Assembly (NCBI GenBank): GCA_024180945.1
Contig: JAKSGN010000003.1
Span: 2,356,001 to 2,420,000 of the forward strand
Direction: 5' to 3'
Length of the DNA stretch: 64,000 nt
From: Macrophomina tecta
Taxonomy: Eukaryota > Ascomycota > Dothideomycetes > Botryosphaeriales > Botryosphaeriaceae
Made by a program: the position numbers and the translations under genes. Below the pieces are notes generated by a model that was given only the letters and a program-made list of their open reading frames with translations, did not search any database and was not told the origin of the DNA. Below, piece after piece: positions 11,900 through 22,959 of the stretch. The first letter of the stretch is position 1; each line of letters begins with the position of its first letter.

Positions 11900-14800
11900 A
11901 CTAATATAAAGATATAAGGCGCGTCGAAGCTAGCCTCGCCCCTATAATTAACTAGACCCCTAGATCGAGAATAGACCTACCGCCTTAGTAATACTAGGTA
12001 AAAAACGGGAAGCTTAGCTCTTAATTCTATAAAGACGATATATAGTATTCTTAAAAGAAATTATTCCTCGCCTTAGCTAACGAAGTAGTAACCTAGCTCG
12101 AAAGTAAGACCTAGAAAGTATAGTAATAACGAGACCTCGTATACTTACGAAATATAGCGCTTATCCTTAGTATATATAAAATAGTAACTAGGGTATAGAA
12201 TATTCTATAATAGATCCCGGAAAAGAAATATACTATACCTATCTTTAAATACTAGATCTATAATAACCGGATTAGCTAGCGGCGCCGCATTAGACGCGGA
12301 TACTAGATATAATAAAAGAAACTACTAATCTTAGTAAAGAACTAGAACTTCTACTTCTATAAGAAGATAATAAGCCGCTACTTATTAAAAAACTAAACGG
12401 CCTCCCTAGTTAGAAATTCTAGGAGTAGCCGTTAAATAAGTCTTTTAACTAGGTTTTACGTATATTAAACGATATACGTACCTTAGAAAAAGTTCTTAAA
12501 ATACTAGTAACTATCTACGGATGAACCACGATAGCTATACTTAATAGCGAAGTAGAAGGTAATTTTATTAGCTACGTCTTCGCTATCTAAAATAATATTT
12601 AACTTACGAGGAAAAACTATTTCTACTTATTAAAAATAGTAGACGGATTAGCCGCCTTATATAATAAAAAATAGATTCGGGTTAAAATAAAACCTATAAA
12701 GCTTACTATTAGAAAATATATAGAGAAGATTACGCTTAACGTAACCTCTATACTAGAATACGATATTATTCTAGAAATTCTATAATTTAAAACTTACGAA
12801 TCGTATATTTAATAGAAGAAAAGAATAATTATCTTTTCGAACGAGAAATACGCTAAATATCTAGTAACTATTAAAAGAATACTAACGGTTAAGAAAAACC
12901 CCCTAAATATCTAGAAAATCTTAATAAACGCATTAAACCATATAAGAAACCGAGGAGAAAAGGTGTATATAATCTTTATTAAAATAAGTCTAGAATATAA
13001 GTAGAAAATCCTAGCTCGTATATAAAGGAGTCTTCGCTAGAAGAATAATGATGTTCTAAAGCTAGTTAAAGAAGACTACCCCTAGAAAATTTATAGAAAA
13101 TATAACTTATCTACTTACGAATAGATAGATATCGTTAAATAAGATATTTTAGTAGTTAAGAATAATATAGACCTTAGCGGAATTATAAGGCCTACTATAG
13201 ATAAATTAGTACTAATACTAGAACTAGAAACCATTCTATAAGAATTCTAGAACCGCTAACGACTATTCTAGAAAAGAGATAAAGGATAATTACTAGAATA
13301 TAAAATATAGAACTATAAGATATCTCTAATACCTAGAATATAGCCCACATTTAAGCCTATATACTCGCTTTTAGAGAAAGAGACAGAGGCCTTAAGAAAA
13401 TATATTAAAAAGAATCTAGAATAAGAATATATACGCCTATTATTATTATTAGCTAGTTATTCTATTCTATTTATTCTAAAGAAAAATAGTAAACTACGCC
13501 TCTATATTAACTATAGATAACTAAATAATATTATTATTAAAAACTAATACCCCCTACCTCATATTAACGAGCTATAAGATAAACTCCGTAATGCTAAGTA
13601 TTTTATTAAGCTAGATCTTAGAGAAGGCTACTACTTAGTTCGTATTAAGAAAGAAAAAGAGTAAAAAATAGCATTTTAGATAAAATTTAGATACTATAAG
13701 TATATGATAATATTCTTCGGGCTTACTAATATACTAGCTATCTTCTAGAGCTTAGTTAATAATATACTACGTTCGTATTTAGATATATTCGCTTTAGCTT
13801 ACCTAGATAATATTCTAATATACTTAGAAACGCTCGAAGAATATACTAAGTATATAAGAAAAATTCTATAGATATTAGATAAACGAAATCTCTAAGTAGC
13901 CCTAGAAAAGAGCAAATAGTATACATAAAAGATAGAGTATCTCGGGTTTATTATTACTTCTAGATATATTAATATAGACGATAAAAAGCTAGACGCTATA
14001 AGAGACTAGCCTATGCTAAAAACTATTAGAGAAGTATAATTCTTCTTTAAATTTACTAACTTTTACTAAAAGTTTATTTTAAACTACGCGAAGGTGTCTA
14101 TACCTCTTATAAACCTAATAAAGAAGGAATATAAGTTTATATAAAAAAAAAGATAATAAATAGTCTTCGACTTACTAAAGCGTATATTTACGAAGGTATT
14201 AGTCCTAGATATCTATAACCCTAATCTATCTATTACGGTCGAGACTAACGCCTTTAACTACGCTATTAGAGTAGTCCTTAGCTAGCTAAATAAGTAAGAT
14301 AGGCTATACTCTATCGTCTTTTATTTAAGAAAAATATTAGGTTCCGAAAAGAACTATAATATTTATAATAAGAAATTTCTAGCTATTATTACGGCCTTTA
14401 AAAAATAGAGATACTACCTTAAAGAAGCTAAATACTAAATTATAGTATACTACGACTATAAGAACCTATCATACTTTACTACTACTAAAAAACTAAATCG
14501 ACGATAGGTTAGATAGACTAAAGAACTAGTATTATATAATATAAAGATTATCTATAAAAAGAGATCTAAGAATACTCGCGTAGACGCGCTAAGCTAATAA
14601 GCCAACTATATTAAAGAGAAGCTAGATCTATAATCTATAATACTTAATACGTAGAAGGATGGGTCTTTTATACCTACTAGTTATAGCCGCTAGATTACCG
14701 CTATTTATAGTATTAAATAAATATAGCTTAAGAAAGGACTAAACGACTCGCTTATCTTAATTAAACTACTCGCCCTAGCAATACGCCTCGAAGGCAATAA

Positions 14801-16260
14801 ATAAAAGTGCAAGATTTAAGAAGCCTATATAAATAATATAACGGCTTAAAAAATTAGAGAACTTAAAAACGATCCCTAGATAACTAAAAACGTAGACGGT
14901 ATAATTCTATTTTTAGAATTAGTCTACGTTCCGGTTAAACTATGGGAAGAACTCGTAAAAAATATATATAAAGCCCTAGTACACGGTTATTAAGAAATAA
15001 ATAAGATAATAAAGTAAATTACGAGAAGCTACTATTTTCTAGGGCTTAAAAGAATCGTTTAATAAATAATCTTATAATACGATCTTTATATTAGAAGTAA
15101 GGCTATAAGATACGTATTCTATAAATCGCTTTAGCTACTATCGGTATTAAAGCGCCCTTAGTAATCTATCTCGCTAGACTTTATTACGGATCTACCTAAG
15201 TTAAGAGAATCGCTTACTAAGGTTAAGTATAACTTAATCCTAGTTATTATTAATAGAATAATAAAGTACGTATACTATCTACTATACCTTAAATCGGTAA
15301 ATACGGAAGAACTCGCCTATACATTTCTAAGAATAATTTTTAGTAACTACGGGTTACTAAAAGAGCTCGTATTAAATAAAAATTAACTATTTATATTCTA
15401 ATTCTAGTAAAGTCTTACTTAATAGCTTAGAGCTAAGTATAAGCTCTTAACTATAGTATACCCTTAAATAAACGAATAAATAGAATAGACGAATTAAATG
15501 CTAGAATAATACCTATACTACTATCTTAACTATATATAAGATAACTAGGTTAAGCTACTACCGTTTATATAATTCGCGTATAATAGCTTAAAGACGTCCG
15601 CTATATAAAAATTCCCGTTTTATATTAACTATAGGTACGAGCTAATAGCCTATAAATATTTAATACTAAGCGAGTTATTAGCCTAAAAAGAAATCTTTAA
15701 AGTAGACTAGCTAAAGGTACTTTACGTATAACTATACCTAGACCTCGAATTTGTAGCCCTATAAATAAGTAAATACTATAATAAATAGTACTAGAAGGCA
15801 CTAAAGCTTAAGAAAAAAAATAAAGTTTATCTTCTTAGTAAAAATTTTAAATAAAAAAAAAACGACTGACTAAGTAAAAAATTAAACTTTAAAAAAGTTA
15901 ATTCTTTTAAAATTAAGAAATAAATTAGAAAGGTTAATTTCCGCCTTAAATTACTAAATACTATATAGATATACCTAGTATTTTATATCGCTCTACTCGA
16001 ACTAGTACCCTAAGACACCACGCTATTACGCTAAATAGAAGAAATTATACTAGAAAATCTAAATACTGATAAAAATAAGAACTAAAATGTAGAATAAGTC
16101 CTAGATAGTAGCTATATTAATAGTTAGTTTAGATACTTCCTTAAATAGAAGAGAGACTAGAATAATATTTAGAAACTATTAGAACTCTATAATTATTAAG
16201 AACTTATTAATAAGTTCTATCGCTAAAATCTAGATCGACTAATACCGCTAACTCGTTATA
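11900..16260 (+). pseudogene. Gypsy-2 pol: protease, RT, RNase H, integrase, chromodomain (decayed)
   Basis: The domains are readable through TAG/TAA breaks. The protease lies near 12530-12790 (ILNSEVEGNFIS, where an aspartic active site would be DSG, so Asp is now Asn, and EYDIILEIL). RT spans about 13380-13960 with LRLYINYR and YLDN at 13800-13811. RNase H lies near 14200-14600 (DLRLSIT-like acidic start, YNKKFLAII). The integrase core spans about 15000-15700, and a chromodomain near 16090-16250 contains INSQFRYFLKWK and ELINKFYRQN. The second catalytic Asp of RT is Asn, as in Gypsy-1. Gene order and chromodomain place it with the chromoviruses. Confidence 0.9.
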
Positions 16261-16309
16261 TATAAAGAACCTAAAATTAAAATTAGAAAATAAAGACTAC
16301 TACGCCTAA

Positions 16310-16984
16310 TTTACTAGCTTAGAATTCTTAGGCGGCGTAGTACTAGAGCTAGCGCTAGGAGAACCGATAGACTAGAACGGGCCTATAATAATATTAGCTA
16401 AGATATTACTACATAAATACTTTACTTATCGGTTCTTCTTAGCGTTTTTAGAATTAATAGAATTTCTAGCCTCGCGAGCCGCCTCTAAATAATCTAGCTT
16501 TTTAAAATCTTTAATAAACTACGCCTTCTTATTTAGTATTAAGCTACTATAGTATTATAATAAAACCTTCTATTTTCGAGAACGTTCTAGACGGGACGAA
16601 GCGGCGCGTAACTTAAACGTTAGCTTAGAAATAGTATCTAAGGTCTTTATCTTATCTATAGTAACCTTCGTAATAGCACGCTCTAGATAAATAACTAGAA
16701 GAAAAAAGTTAAAATAAGTTAAATAAAAATAAGAGAAACTTATAATTATTCTTTTTTATACTACTAGTATTATAATAGATATTACTATAATAAGTATACT
16801 CGCTGTAACGTAAATACCCCGAAGTAATATAATATACTACTACCTTATCCTTCTCCTCTAATAAAAGACAACGAGTATAAGAAATCGATATATCTAGGCC
16901 TAGAAGGTTATATAAAGAATTAATCTTTACGCCGAGATATTTACGCTTAGCTTACTATATATCGCGCTTACGCTTAGGAGGTAT
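16310..16984 (-). pseudogene. Antisense ORF of Gypsy-2, basic N-terminus and coiled-coil C-terminus (decayed)
   Basis: Opposite to pol, a frame starts at an ATA that was probably ATG (16984) and reads PPKRKRDI, a nuclear-localisation-like basic start, then a run resembling LGLDISISYTRCLLLEE. A stretch rich in Tyr and Ser follows. It ends with LRAASSRLERSRK, KDFKKLDYLEAAREARN and a Ser/Pro-rich tail. The C-terminal pattern (Arg-rich helix followed by LDxLEAAE-like repeats) matches a class of small fungal hypothetical proteins found beside retrotransposons, as I remember it. Function is unknown. Frame continuity over the whole span was not checked codon by codon. Confidence 0.55.
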
Positions 16985-17091
16985 TATAGAAAATACTTAT
17001 AATAAAGAAAAACGAAGAGATAAAGAAAGCCTAAAAAAATATAAATAAATAAATAAATCTTTAGACCAAAGATTCTTAAAGGGGGGAATAG

Positions 17092-17888
17092 TATTATAAA
17101 CCCCTAGAAATAAGGGCTTTATAACTCTACGGGCTAGAAGCCCGTATAGAAAAAGATATTATAGAGGCTAGAAACCCTTATAAGTAGTAAAGCCGTACGA
17201 CTAAGATACTCGCACGAAAAAACTAGCCTTAAAAAAAGACGGCGCGTATAGCCCTAAGCTAGATAGTAATAGAAGCCTATATAGAAATAACGCCTACGTA
17301 GCGTAGTAATATACTAAGAATAGAATCCCGTAGAAGAAGAATTAGTTACGAAAGTATACTTAGCTAAACTAGATAGTAAGTATAGAAGTATATATTCTTA
17401 CTAAGAATAGAAGATAGAACCTAAGAAACTAACTTTCGAGTATAAAGAACGAATAAGAGAAAGGTAAATATATTATCTATTTATTAAGAAAGAAGTTAGA
17501 TTTCGAAAAACGAGTATTAGCGCTTAAGTTACGTAAGACCTACTAGGCCTACTTAAGAATTAGAAGCCTTAGTACTAATCTAATTCTTAGATTAATCTAA
17601 TACTACGACTAATCTAATAGTCGTTTTAATTTCTAGATTATTATAGCTTTTCTATAGTATATAGAATATACTTATTAGGTAGTATTTTAGCCTTTATAGT
17701 TAACTTAAGATTCTAATATAGACTTATTAGAGATAATAAGCCTAACGCGTACCGCGTACTAATCTATTATATAATTACTACTTATTATTCTAATTCTTTA
17801 TCCTTCTCTTATTCTTTAAGATAAACCTTATCGCTATCTAATTCTACTAGGTAACTCTAAAGTCTAGTAGAAGAGGCCGCTTGTTATA
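17092..17888 (+). repeat. 3' LTR of Gypsy-2
   Basis: It pairs with 9608-10403 over its full length, starting TATTATAAACCCCTAG and ending CTTGTTATA. Differences are almost all C/T and G/A transitions. Confidence 0.92.
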
Positions 17889-18272
17889 AATAACACTCTA
17901 CCCTAGGATTACTAAGGAACAAGACCCCTAACTAAGAATCTAAATAAGCTAAATTATCCGGAATAGTCTATAGCCTAGCCTTTTTAGGTTTAGGCCGAAT
18001 CCACGAACTTTATAGCCGAAAAACTGGATAAACCAAGAAATAGAGCCCGTGCCAGGCCGTACCTAGCCTGGCAGGCAGGCCCGAGGGCCCGAGCCGGGCC
18101 TACCCCCCTAAGCACCCTGTACCCACCTGGAGACCAACCCCTCGGAATAGAATAAGATTTTCGGACAAGAAACTAGCCTGGTTACTAAGCAACTTTTATT
18201 AAGGAACACTAGTGTTAGTATTATTCGTTTAAGAATTATTTAGCAACACGTCTGGACTACCCGGAGAGACGC
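17889..18272. other. Unassigned 384-bp spacer, richer in G+C
   Basis: There is no readable frame of note. A G+C-rich patch at about 18045-18105 holds nested inverted blocks of CCTGGC/GCCAGG and GGCCCG/CGGGCC type. CpA and TpG are more frequent than in the flanking gypsy elements, so it is either younger, or host DNA, or the end of an element not otherwise present here. Nothing else is seen. Confidence 0.6.
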
Positions 18273-18669
18273 TGTTGACGGGAGGGACGCTCCGCAAAAG
18301 AGCGTCCAGTGAGCCAGAGGGTAAAGGTGGCCAGAACCGTGTAAGAGGCAAGGAGGGGTAAAAGAAGGGTCTAAAACGACTCTATTATATAGCGTCTCGT
18401 AGGCGATCGAATAGAGTAATAAAACTAAAAGAACCTATTCTAAAAGAAGAAGAAGAAGAATTACCGCTTCTACGTACCCCATAAGTGCGCCGCGAAGTAG
18501 TGCCTATTATACTCCCGTAGCCGTGTTATAAAGTCTGCTCTTAGTGGAGGGCCCCCTTCTAATACGCTAATTAGAGCCCTCTCCTTAAGCCGCCCATTAA
18601 AGTCCTATTCTTTATACAGGAAGAACTATTCTCGCCTTAACTAGCTTACCTACCTTCTGCCCTATAACA
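18273..18669 (-). repeat. Gypsy-3 3' LTR (left side of element)
   Basis: On the plus strand it starts TGTTGACGGG and ends CCTATAACA, giving TGTTG/CAACA-type inverted ends. It holds a perfect hairpin GGACGCTC...GAGCGTCC near the start. The minus-strand purine-rich GGGCGAGA just inside it fits a polypurine tract. Confidence 0.93.
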
Positions 18670-18897
18670 TCTCGCCCAGAGCTTCGAGCTTGCCGTCCCT
18701 TAGCAGCTCCTAAAAGCAAAAATATAAGACTTATAGTCCGCAGAAGCAGGCGCAGCATCCATTAAGATTACTAATTACCCGGCGTTACGATCCTCATATT
18801 ATTCCTCGTAGCGGGGCTTTCTTCTAACACGCCCATTAGTGCCCCACTCTACTCACGAGGAAATAAGAGAAAGATATCCTTCTAAAGAAATATTAAT

Positions 18898-21800
18898 TTA
18901 TAATAAAAATAACCCCGAAAGCAGACCCAGAACCGAATACGCTAAGGAAAAACAATAAGAAAAGAAAAGAAATAGAAGAGTAAGAGTAAGTAAAGTAAAC
19001 CAACCGCCCTTACTAATAAGTTTAAAGCTTCTAAGGATGTCGGTTAAGCGCAATAACTAAGAAGACTCATACCTAGTTAGGTATAAGTCTCCTTAGACTC
19101 CCTACTCCCTACGCAAGCGCCTCTACTTAGCTACTTCTATATCCTTAGTCTCCAACGGATCCCTACGAAACCCTAAATCCATATTACGGTTGTGACTGCC
19201 TTGCCTTCTATAAATCATTCTATTAGCATTCCGCTAATGCCTTATTACCCTATAAACTAAAACCGCTACCGTCTCCTACTATTCCCAAATTAAATCGCTT
19301 CTCTTTCCCTTACTAGCTATAAACTAATTATCTGCGTTAGCTACTACTAACGGATCATTCCAATCCTTTTTCCCGATGAGCGCGTTAGAAACAGGGTAGA
19401 TTCCACTTATTAATAAGTTAGTACGGTGCTTATCGAACAGCTCCGTAAAGTCGAATCTACCCCTACTATAGCTCTTAGCAGGCGGTCTAATCTCTAGGTT
19501 AGCCTTGCAAATATTCTTATACTCTATATAAGGCAGCTCCAGCTTCCCATCTCCCTTAATCCTAATAAACACGGCATTAGCGTAAACTTATCGCGTAGAC
19601 TTGCTCTCTTTGCTATACCCCTAGGGAATCGTAGGCCTTAAAGTAATAACTATACTAGAAGCCACCGGCTTCATATTAGACCTTATTAATCCGAAGCTTC
19701 CAGCTATTTAGTTCTTAAAGACCACAGATAACTTATTTAACTTACTACGCCTAGTATAACTACCGAATATCTCTTTTTCTTTAGTAGAAATTCTATTATA
19801 TATCCTACAAGTCCATCTAGCTTTCTTTTTATTATACAGAGGTACCTTATAGTTAATAATAGCCCTACCGTATTCTTAATACAGCGCACGCCCACGCTCT
19901 TTAGGTAGGTAAGGCACTCCATAAAGAGAAGCTAAGCTATTAATAAATTAGATAGGCTCGGGGTAACTAATAAAGCTATAACGACGAGTCTTACTAGACA
20001 CTACTACTCGAAGCCACAAGAGAGGATACTACCTAATAAGCTAAGCAAAGAGCGTAAAGGTTATTAGAGAATAATATCTATTACGAGAAAGCTCCCCATT
20101 AAAGGGCTTTATATAGTACTAATAGCACTAGATATCTTTCTTAAGCGCCCACTAAAGTCGAGTTAGGTCGGCACTAGAACACCCATCCCAAATGCTAAAT
20201 ACATTAGTAATACTATACGTCCCTTAATTACTATCCCTAATTAACTCTTTTTCTAACCTCTTTTAATCTTGCTCACTCTAGCAGCAATACTGTAGCTCCC
20301 ACTTAGAATTACCCTCGAAGTATCTAAAGCCACCCAAATCTATATTATTAACATTGCGACTCTAGATAAGGAGATACTCCCTAACCTCGAGCTTCTTTAT
20401 CCAACGAAAAGGATTATTAGGAATATCTTTAATAATCTTTAAAAGGATATTACCGATTTCTTCTCTTATTATAGCGCTCCTAGTCTTAATTCCCACTACT
20501 ATACATAAATCTCGAAGGTACATAGTATAAGGCCAACCACTAGCAGAGGTTTATAACAGGGTCACCAGCGCATCGTAGCCCTTGCTAAAATTCAGGTTGT
20601 CTAAGCTCTTTTTTAGATCCGATTCAACACCAGCAGAGCACTCGTAATAATATTCCTTATCATAAGCGATTTGGCGATCGAACTCATTATTAAGGCATTC
20701 AGCGTAGTCATTAAGGAACGCAACAACATCTAAATCATCGAGGTCTTAACTTTCCCTACGTAAACGCGAGGGACTCTACTTAGCCGATACCAATCTACTC
20801 GCTTTTCTCTTACTTTTAGATTTCTTAGAGAGACCGGTACCAAACGAACGATTCTTCTTTAGAGGGAATGCGGGATCGATTATCTCAACCCTCCCAAAGG
20901 GTGGGGTCTACTAATCGATAGGGACGTATTTGCGATTTATTAAGAAACTAAGACTATCTCTTATAAAGTTCTTTTTCTTCTTAAAAACCTCTACTACTTC
21001 GCGAGTAGTAGTATTTAAAGCTATCTTTTCGTGATTCGATATAGTATAGATCTTACAAGTATCCACATTTCTAGGTGTCTTTCTACTCTTTCGGGAATTA
21101 GAACCATAGGTAGTAGTAGCCTAGTATACCTTATTCTAATCTTCGCTAACAGGGTAGAAGAAGGGGAGGAAGGTATAGTAGCGCTCCGTAAGACGGTAGT
21201 ATATTACATAGTTAACCCACTCAATAGCACGCTCGAGAGGCATACTATACCTAGCCTAAGGGCTAACGTATCTTAAGTAGTTTTACAAGGCCGAACCTCT
21301 AGAAACTAAAGCCTTTACCACCTCTTAACCCTAAGCCTTTATAATATTATTTTAAAACCTACGCATATCCGTAATTATCTTACTACTACCCTTAAGTATC
21401 TCTTTTCCAATTTTGTCCGCTTCCCTTATTACTAAATCGTAATTATCTAGGGCCAATTCCTTTGTCTTAGTATCCTGCTCTATAATCTTAGCTAGGGTCA
21501 CGAGCCTATTACTAGTAGAATCCGCAAGCGTAACTAGTATACTATAAACCTTTATATATCTCTCTTTCCTCTACTCTCTAGGCTCGAGCTTTTAAAGCTT
21601 ACGGGTAAGCAACTCCATACCCTTTATAGGGTTAAATATTTTAAGGACTTTTTCTAAGTATTAAGCTTCCTAAGTAACTAATATAGGCCCTTTCGTAATC
21701 TTGCTTAGAGTCTCTAGATTAAAGACTTTTAAATCTTTAGCTATAATCCACTTATTTATCTACTGTACCGCTTTTTGTGCTACCGACCTTATAACTCGTG

Positions 21801-22374
21801 TTATAGAAGGGTTTAGTATCTTATAAGGGCGAGAGGGAGTGACCGAAGGAGAAGATAGAGATAGATTCGGAGGAGTATTTTAGAAAGAATTCGAAGAAGC
21901 GGTAGATCGAGCGCTACTAAAGAAAACCCTCGGTGGGCTTATAATTAGGCTTTTCGTGCGCGAACGGGTTATGCGGGGTAAAGGCTTATCGCGGAGGGTA
22001 TCGTCGATGGTTTCGTTAATCGTGTTTTAAAAGGGTAAGCCCTTAGTAGAAACGAATATACTCTTATCTATTATCGATTTGCTTCGGCTATGCTAAGACT
22101 GCCCTTAGGTACCTAAGGAACTAGCGCGAGGCGCCATCTAAATCCTAAGGTCTTAAGTAAAAGCATACCTCTAATAGTAAGTAAGAACACGAGTGCGAGG
22201 CGCAGGCGTCGGCGACGTAGCCTCTTAAAATGAACGACTAGATAAGGGAGATTTAGAAGGGGACTTAGACTTTAGCGATCAATACTTAGCTTTAAGAGCA
22301 TCTAGAATACGCTTTCTAGCTTTAATAAACTACTAGCGCTAGGCTGCGATCTACTTAAGCTTCGAAGCAGGCAT
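18898..22374 (-). pseudogene. Gypsy-3 third ORF, about 1,158 codons, function unknown
   Basis: One uninterrupted register runs from ATG 22374 (MPASKLK) to TAA 18898-18900. It carries about 50 in-frame stops, all TAG or TAA except one TGA near the start, so the frame is coding sequence hit by RIP. A second possible start is ATG 22137 (MAPRASS). The first 200 residues are Ser/Pro/Arg-rich and look disordered. A Lys/Glu-rich helical part follows, then a mixed globular region with WELQYCC, FSIWDGCSSADL and a long open stretch at 19572-19324 (PPAKSYSRGRFDF). The last 40 residues are strongly hydrophobic and membrane-like. It lies where env sits in retroviruses, but no signal peptide or cleavage motif is seen and I recognise no family. 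The hydrophobic end could also be read-through past a lost true stop. Confidence 0.75.
19062..19092. repeat. Dispersed palindrome, copy a (inside Gypsy-3 ORF3)
   Basis: AGACTCATACCTAG and its near-complement TAGGTATAAGTCT face each other. It lies in frame within ORF3 and would encode GDLYLTRYES. Confidence 0.8.
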
Positions 22375-22820
22375 CTTAAACGTAAGAATATAAGAGAACA
22401 AAGTAATAAGGGTTTATAAAGTAAAACTCTTTTAGAACAAGAGGCTCAAAAGAACTTTATTAGTAGAGATAAAAAATATAGATTAGTCGGCCACGGTTAG
22501 TGTGTTAATATACCCTAGATTCTTACATTCAGCCACGCACCGCGTGCACCTCATCCAGGCAGTTAGACCCTGTATTCGCACGCGTACAGCCACACCTACA
22601 GGCAGACCTACAATCCTAATAAGAGAGAAAGCCACTCTAGGCAGCTAGCCTCTTATATTTCTATTTACAAACAGGCGCGCTTTATTTACAGCGCACTCAC
22701 TAATCCTTTTTCGGCCACGCATAGCCAAATCGGTATAATATTGCGCTACCTATTACGTCACCTAGCTCTTTTATTTAGCAACAAACGGTCCAGCTGTTTA
22801 GCTTCCCTAGCCTATACTCG

Positions 22821-22850
22821 GGAGGCTCATGCCTGGCTAGGCATGAGTTA
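22821..22850. repeat. Dispersed palindrome, copy b
   Basis: GGCTCATGCCTGG / CTAGGCATGAG arms, best preserved in CpA and TpG of all copies. It is one of a tandem pair with the copy at 22871. Confidence 0.8.
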
Positions 22851-22870
22851 TAGCCCGTGCGCTTACCCCG

Positions 22871-22902
22871 AGAGGCTTATACCTGACCAAACATAAGTCT
22901 CT
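22871..22902. repeat. Dispersed palindrome, copy c
   Basis: GAGGCTTATACCTG with the opposite arm CAAACATAAGTCTC; one arm is diverged. It follows copy b by 20 bp. Confidence 0.7.
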
Positions 22903-22959
22903 TACTCACCACTACTTACTACAACCAATCGAAAGAAATAAAGCTAAGTCTAACTCCGT

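Larger units (their letters stand above)
9608..17888 (+). mobile_element. Gypsy-2: full-length RIP-degraded chromovirus
   Basis: Two LTRs of about 796 bp (9608-10403 and 17092-17888) enclose gag, pol with a C-terminal chromodomain, an antisense ORF and a purine tract (AAAGGGGGGAATAG, 17078-17091). The layout equals that of Gypsy-1 but the LTRs are unrelated in sequence, so this is a separate family. Post-LTR sequence ATACTTTAACTATTATTC is shared by both elements, which may mark a common priming mechanism; no TGG-type tRNA site is seen. The 5-bp flanks (TCGAG left, AATAA right) do not match. Confidence 0.94.
22375..22950. other. Gypsy-3 spacer between pol and ORF3
   Basis: No frame is supported here. 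It contains the two adjacent palindromes at 22821-22902 and an A/T-rich run. It presumably carries the leader of ORF3 mRNA on the minus strand; no promoter motif can be argued. Confidence 0.5.

Noticed and set aside
18447..18462. GAAGAAGAAGAAGA simple repeat in the Gypsy-3 LTRs
   Set aside because: It is present in both LTRs and is part of the LTR, not an independent feature.
21031..21276. Plus-strand 81-codon frame
   Set aside because: It lies opposite the Gypsy-3 ORF3 frame, which has the far stronger coding signal.
18898..22374. Calling Gypsy-3 ORF3 an envelope gene
   Set aside because: Only position and a hydrophobic end speak for it; no signal peptide, cleavage site or disulfide pattern was seen.
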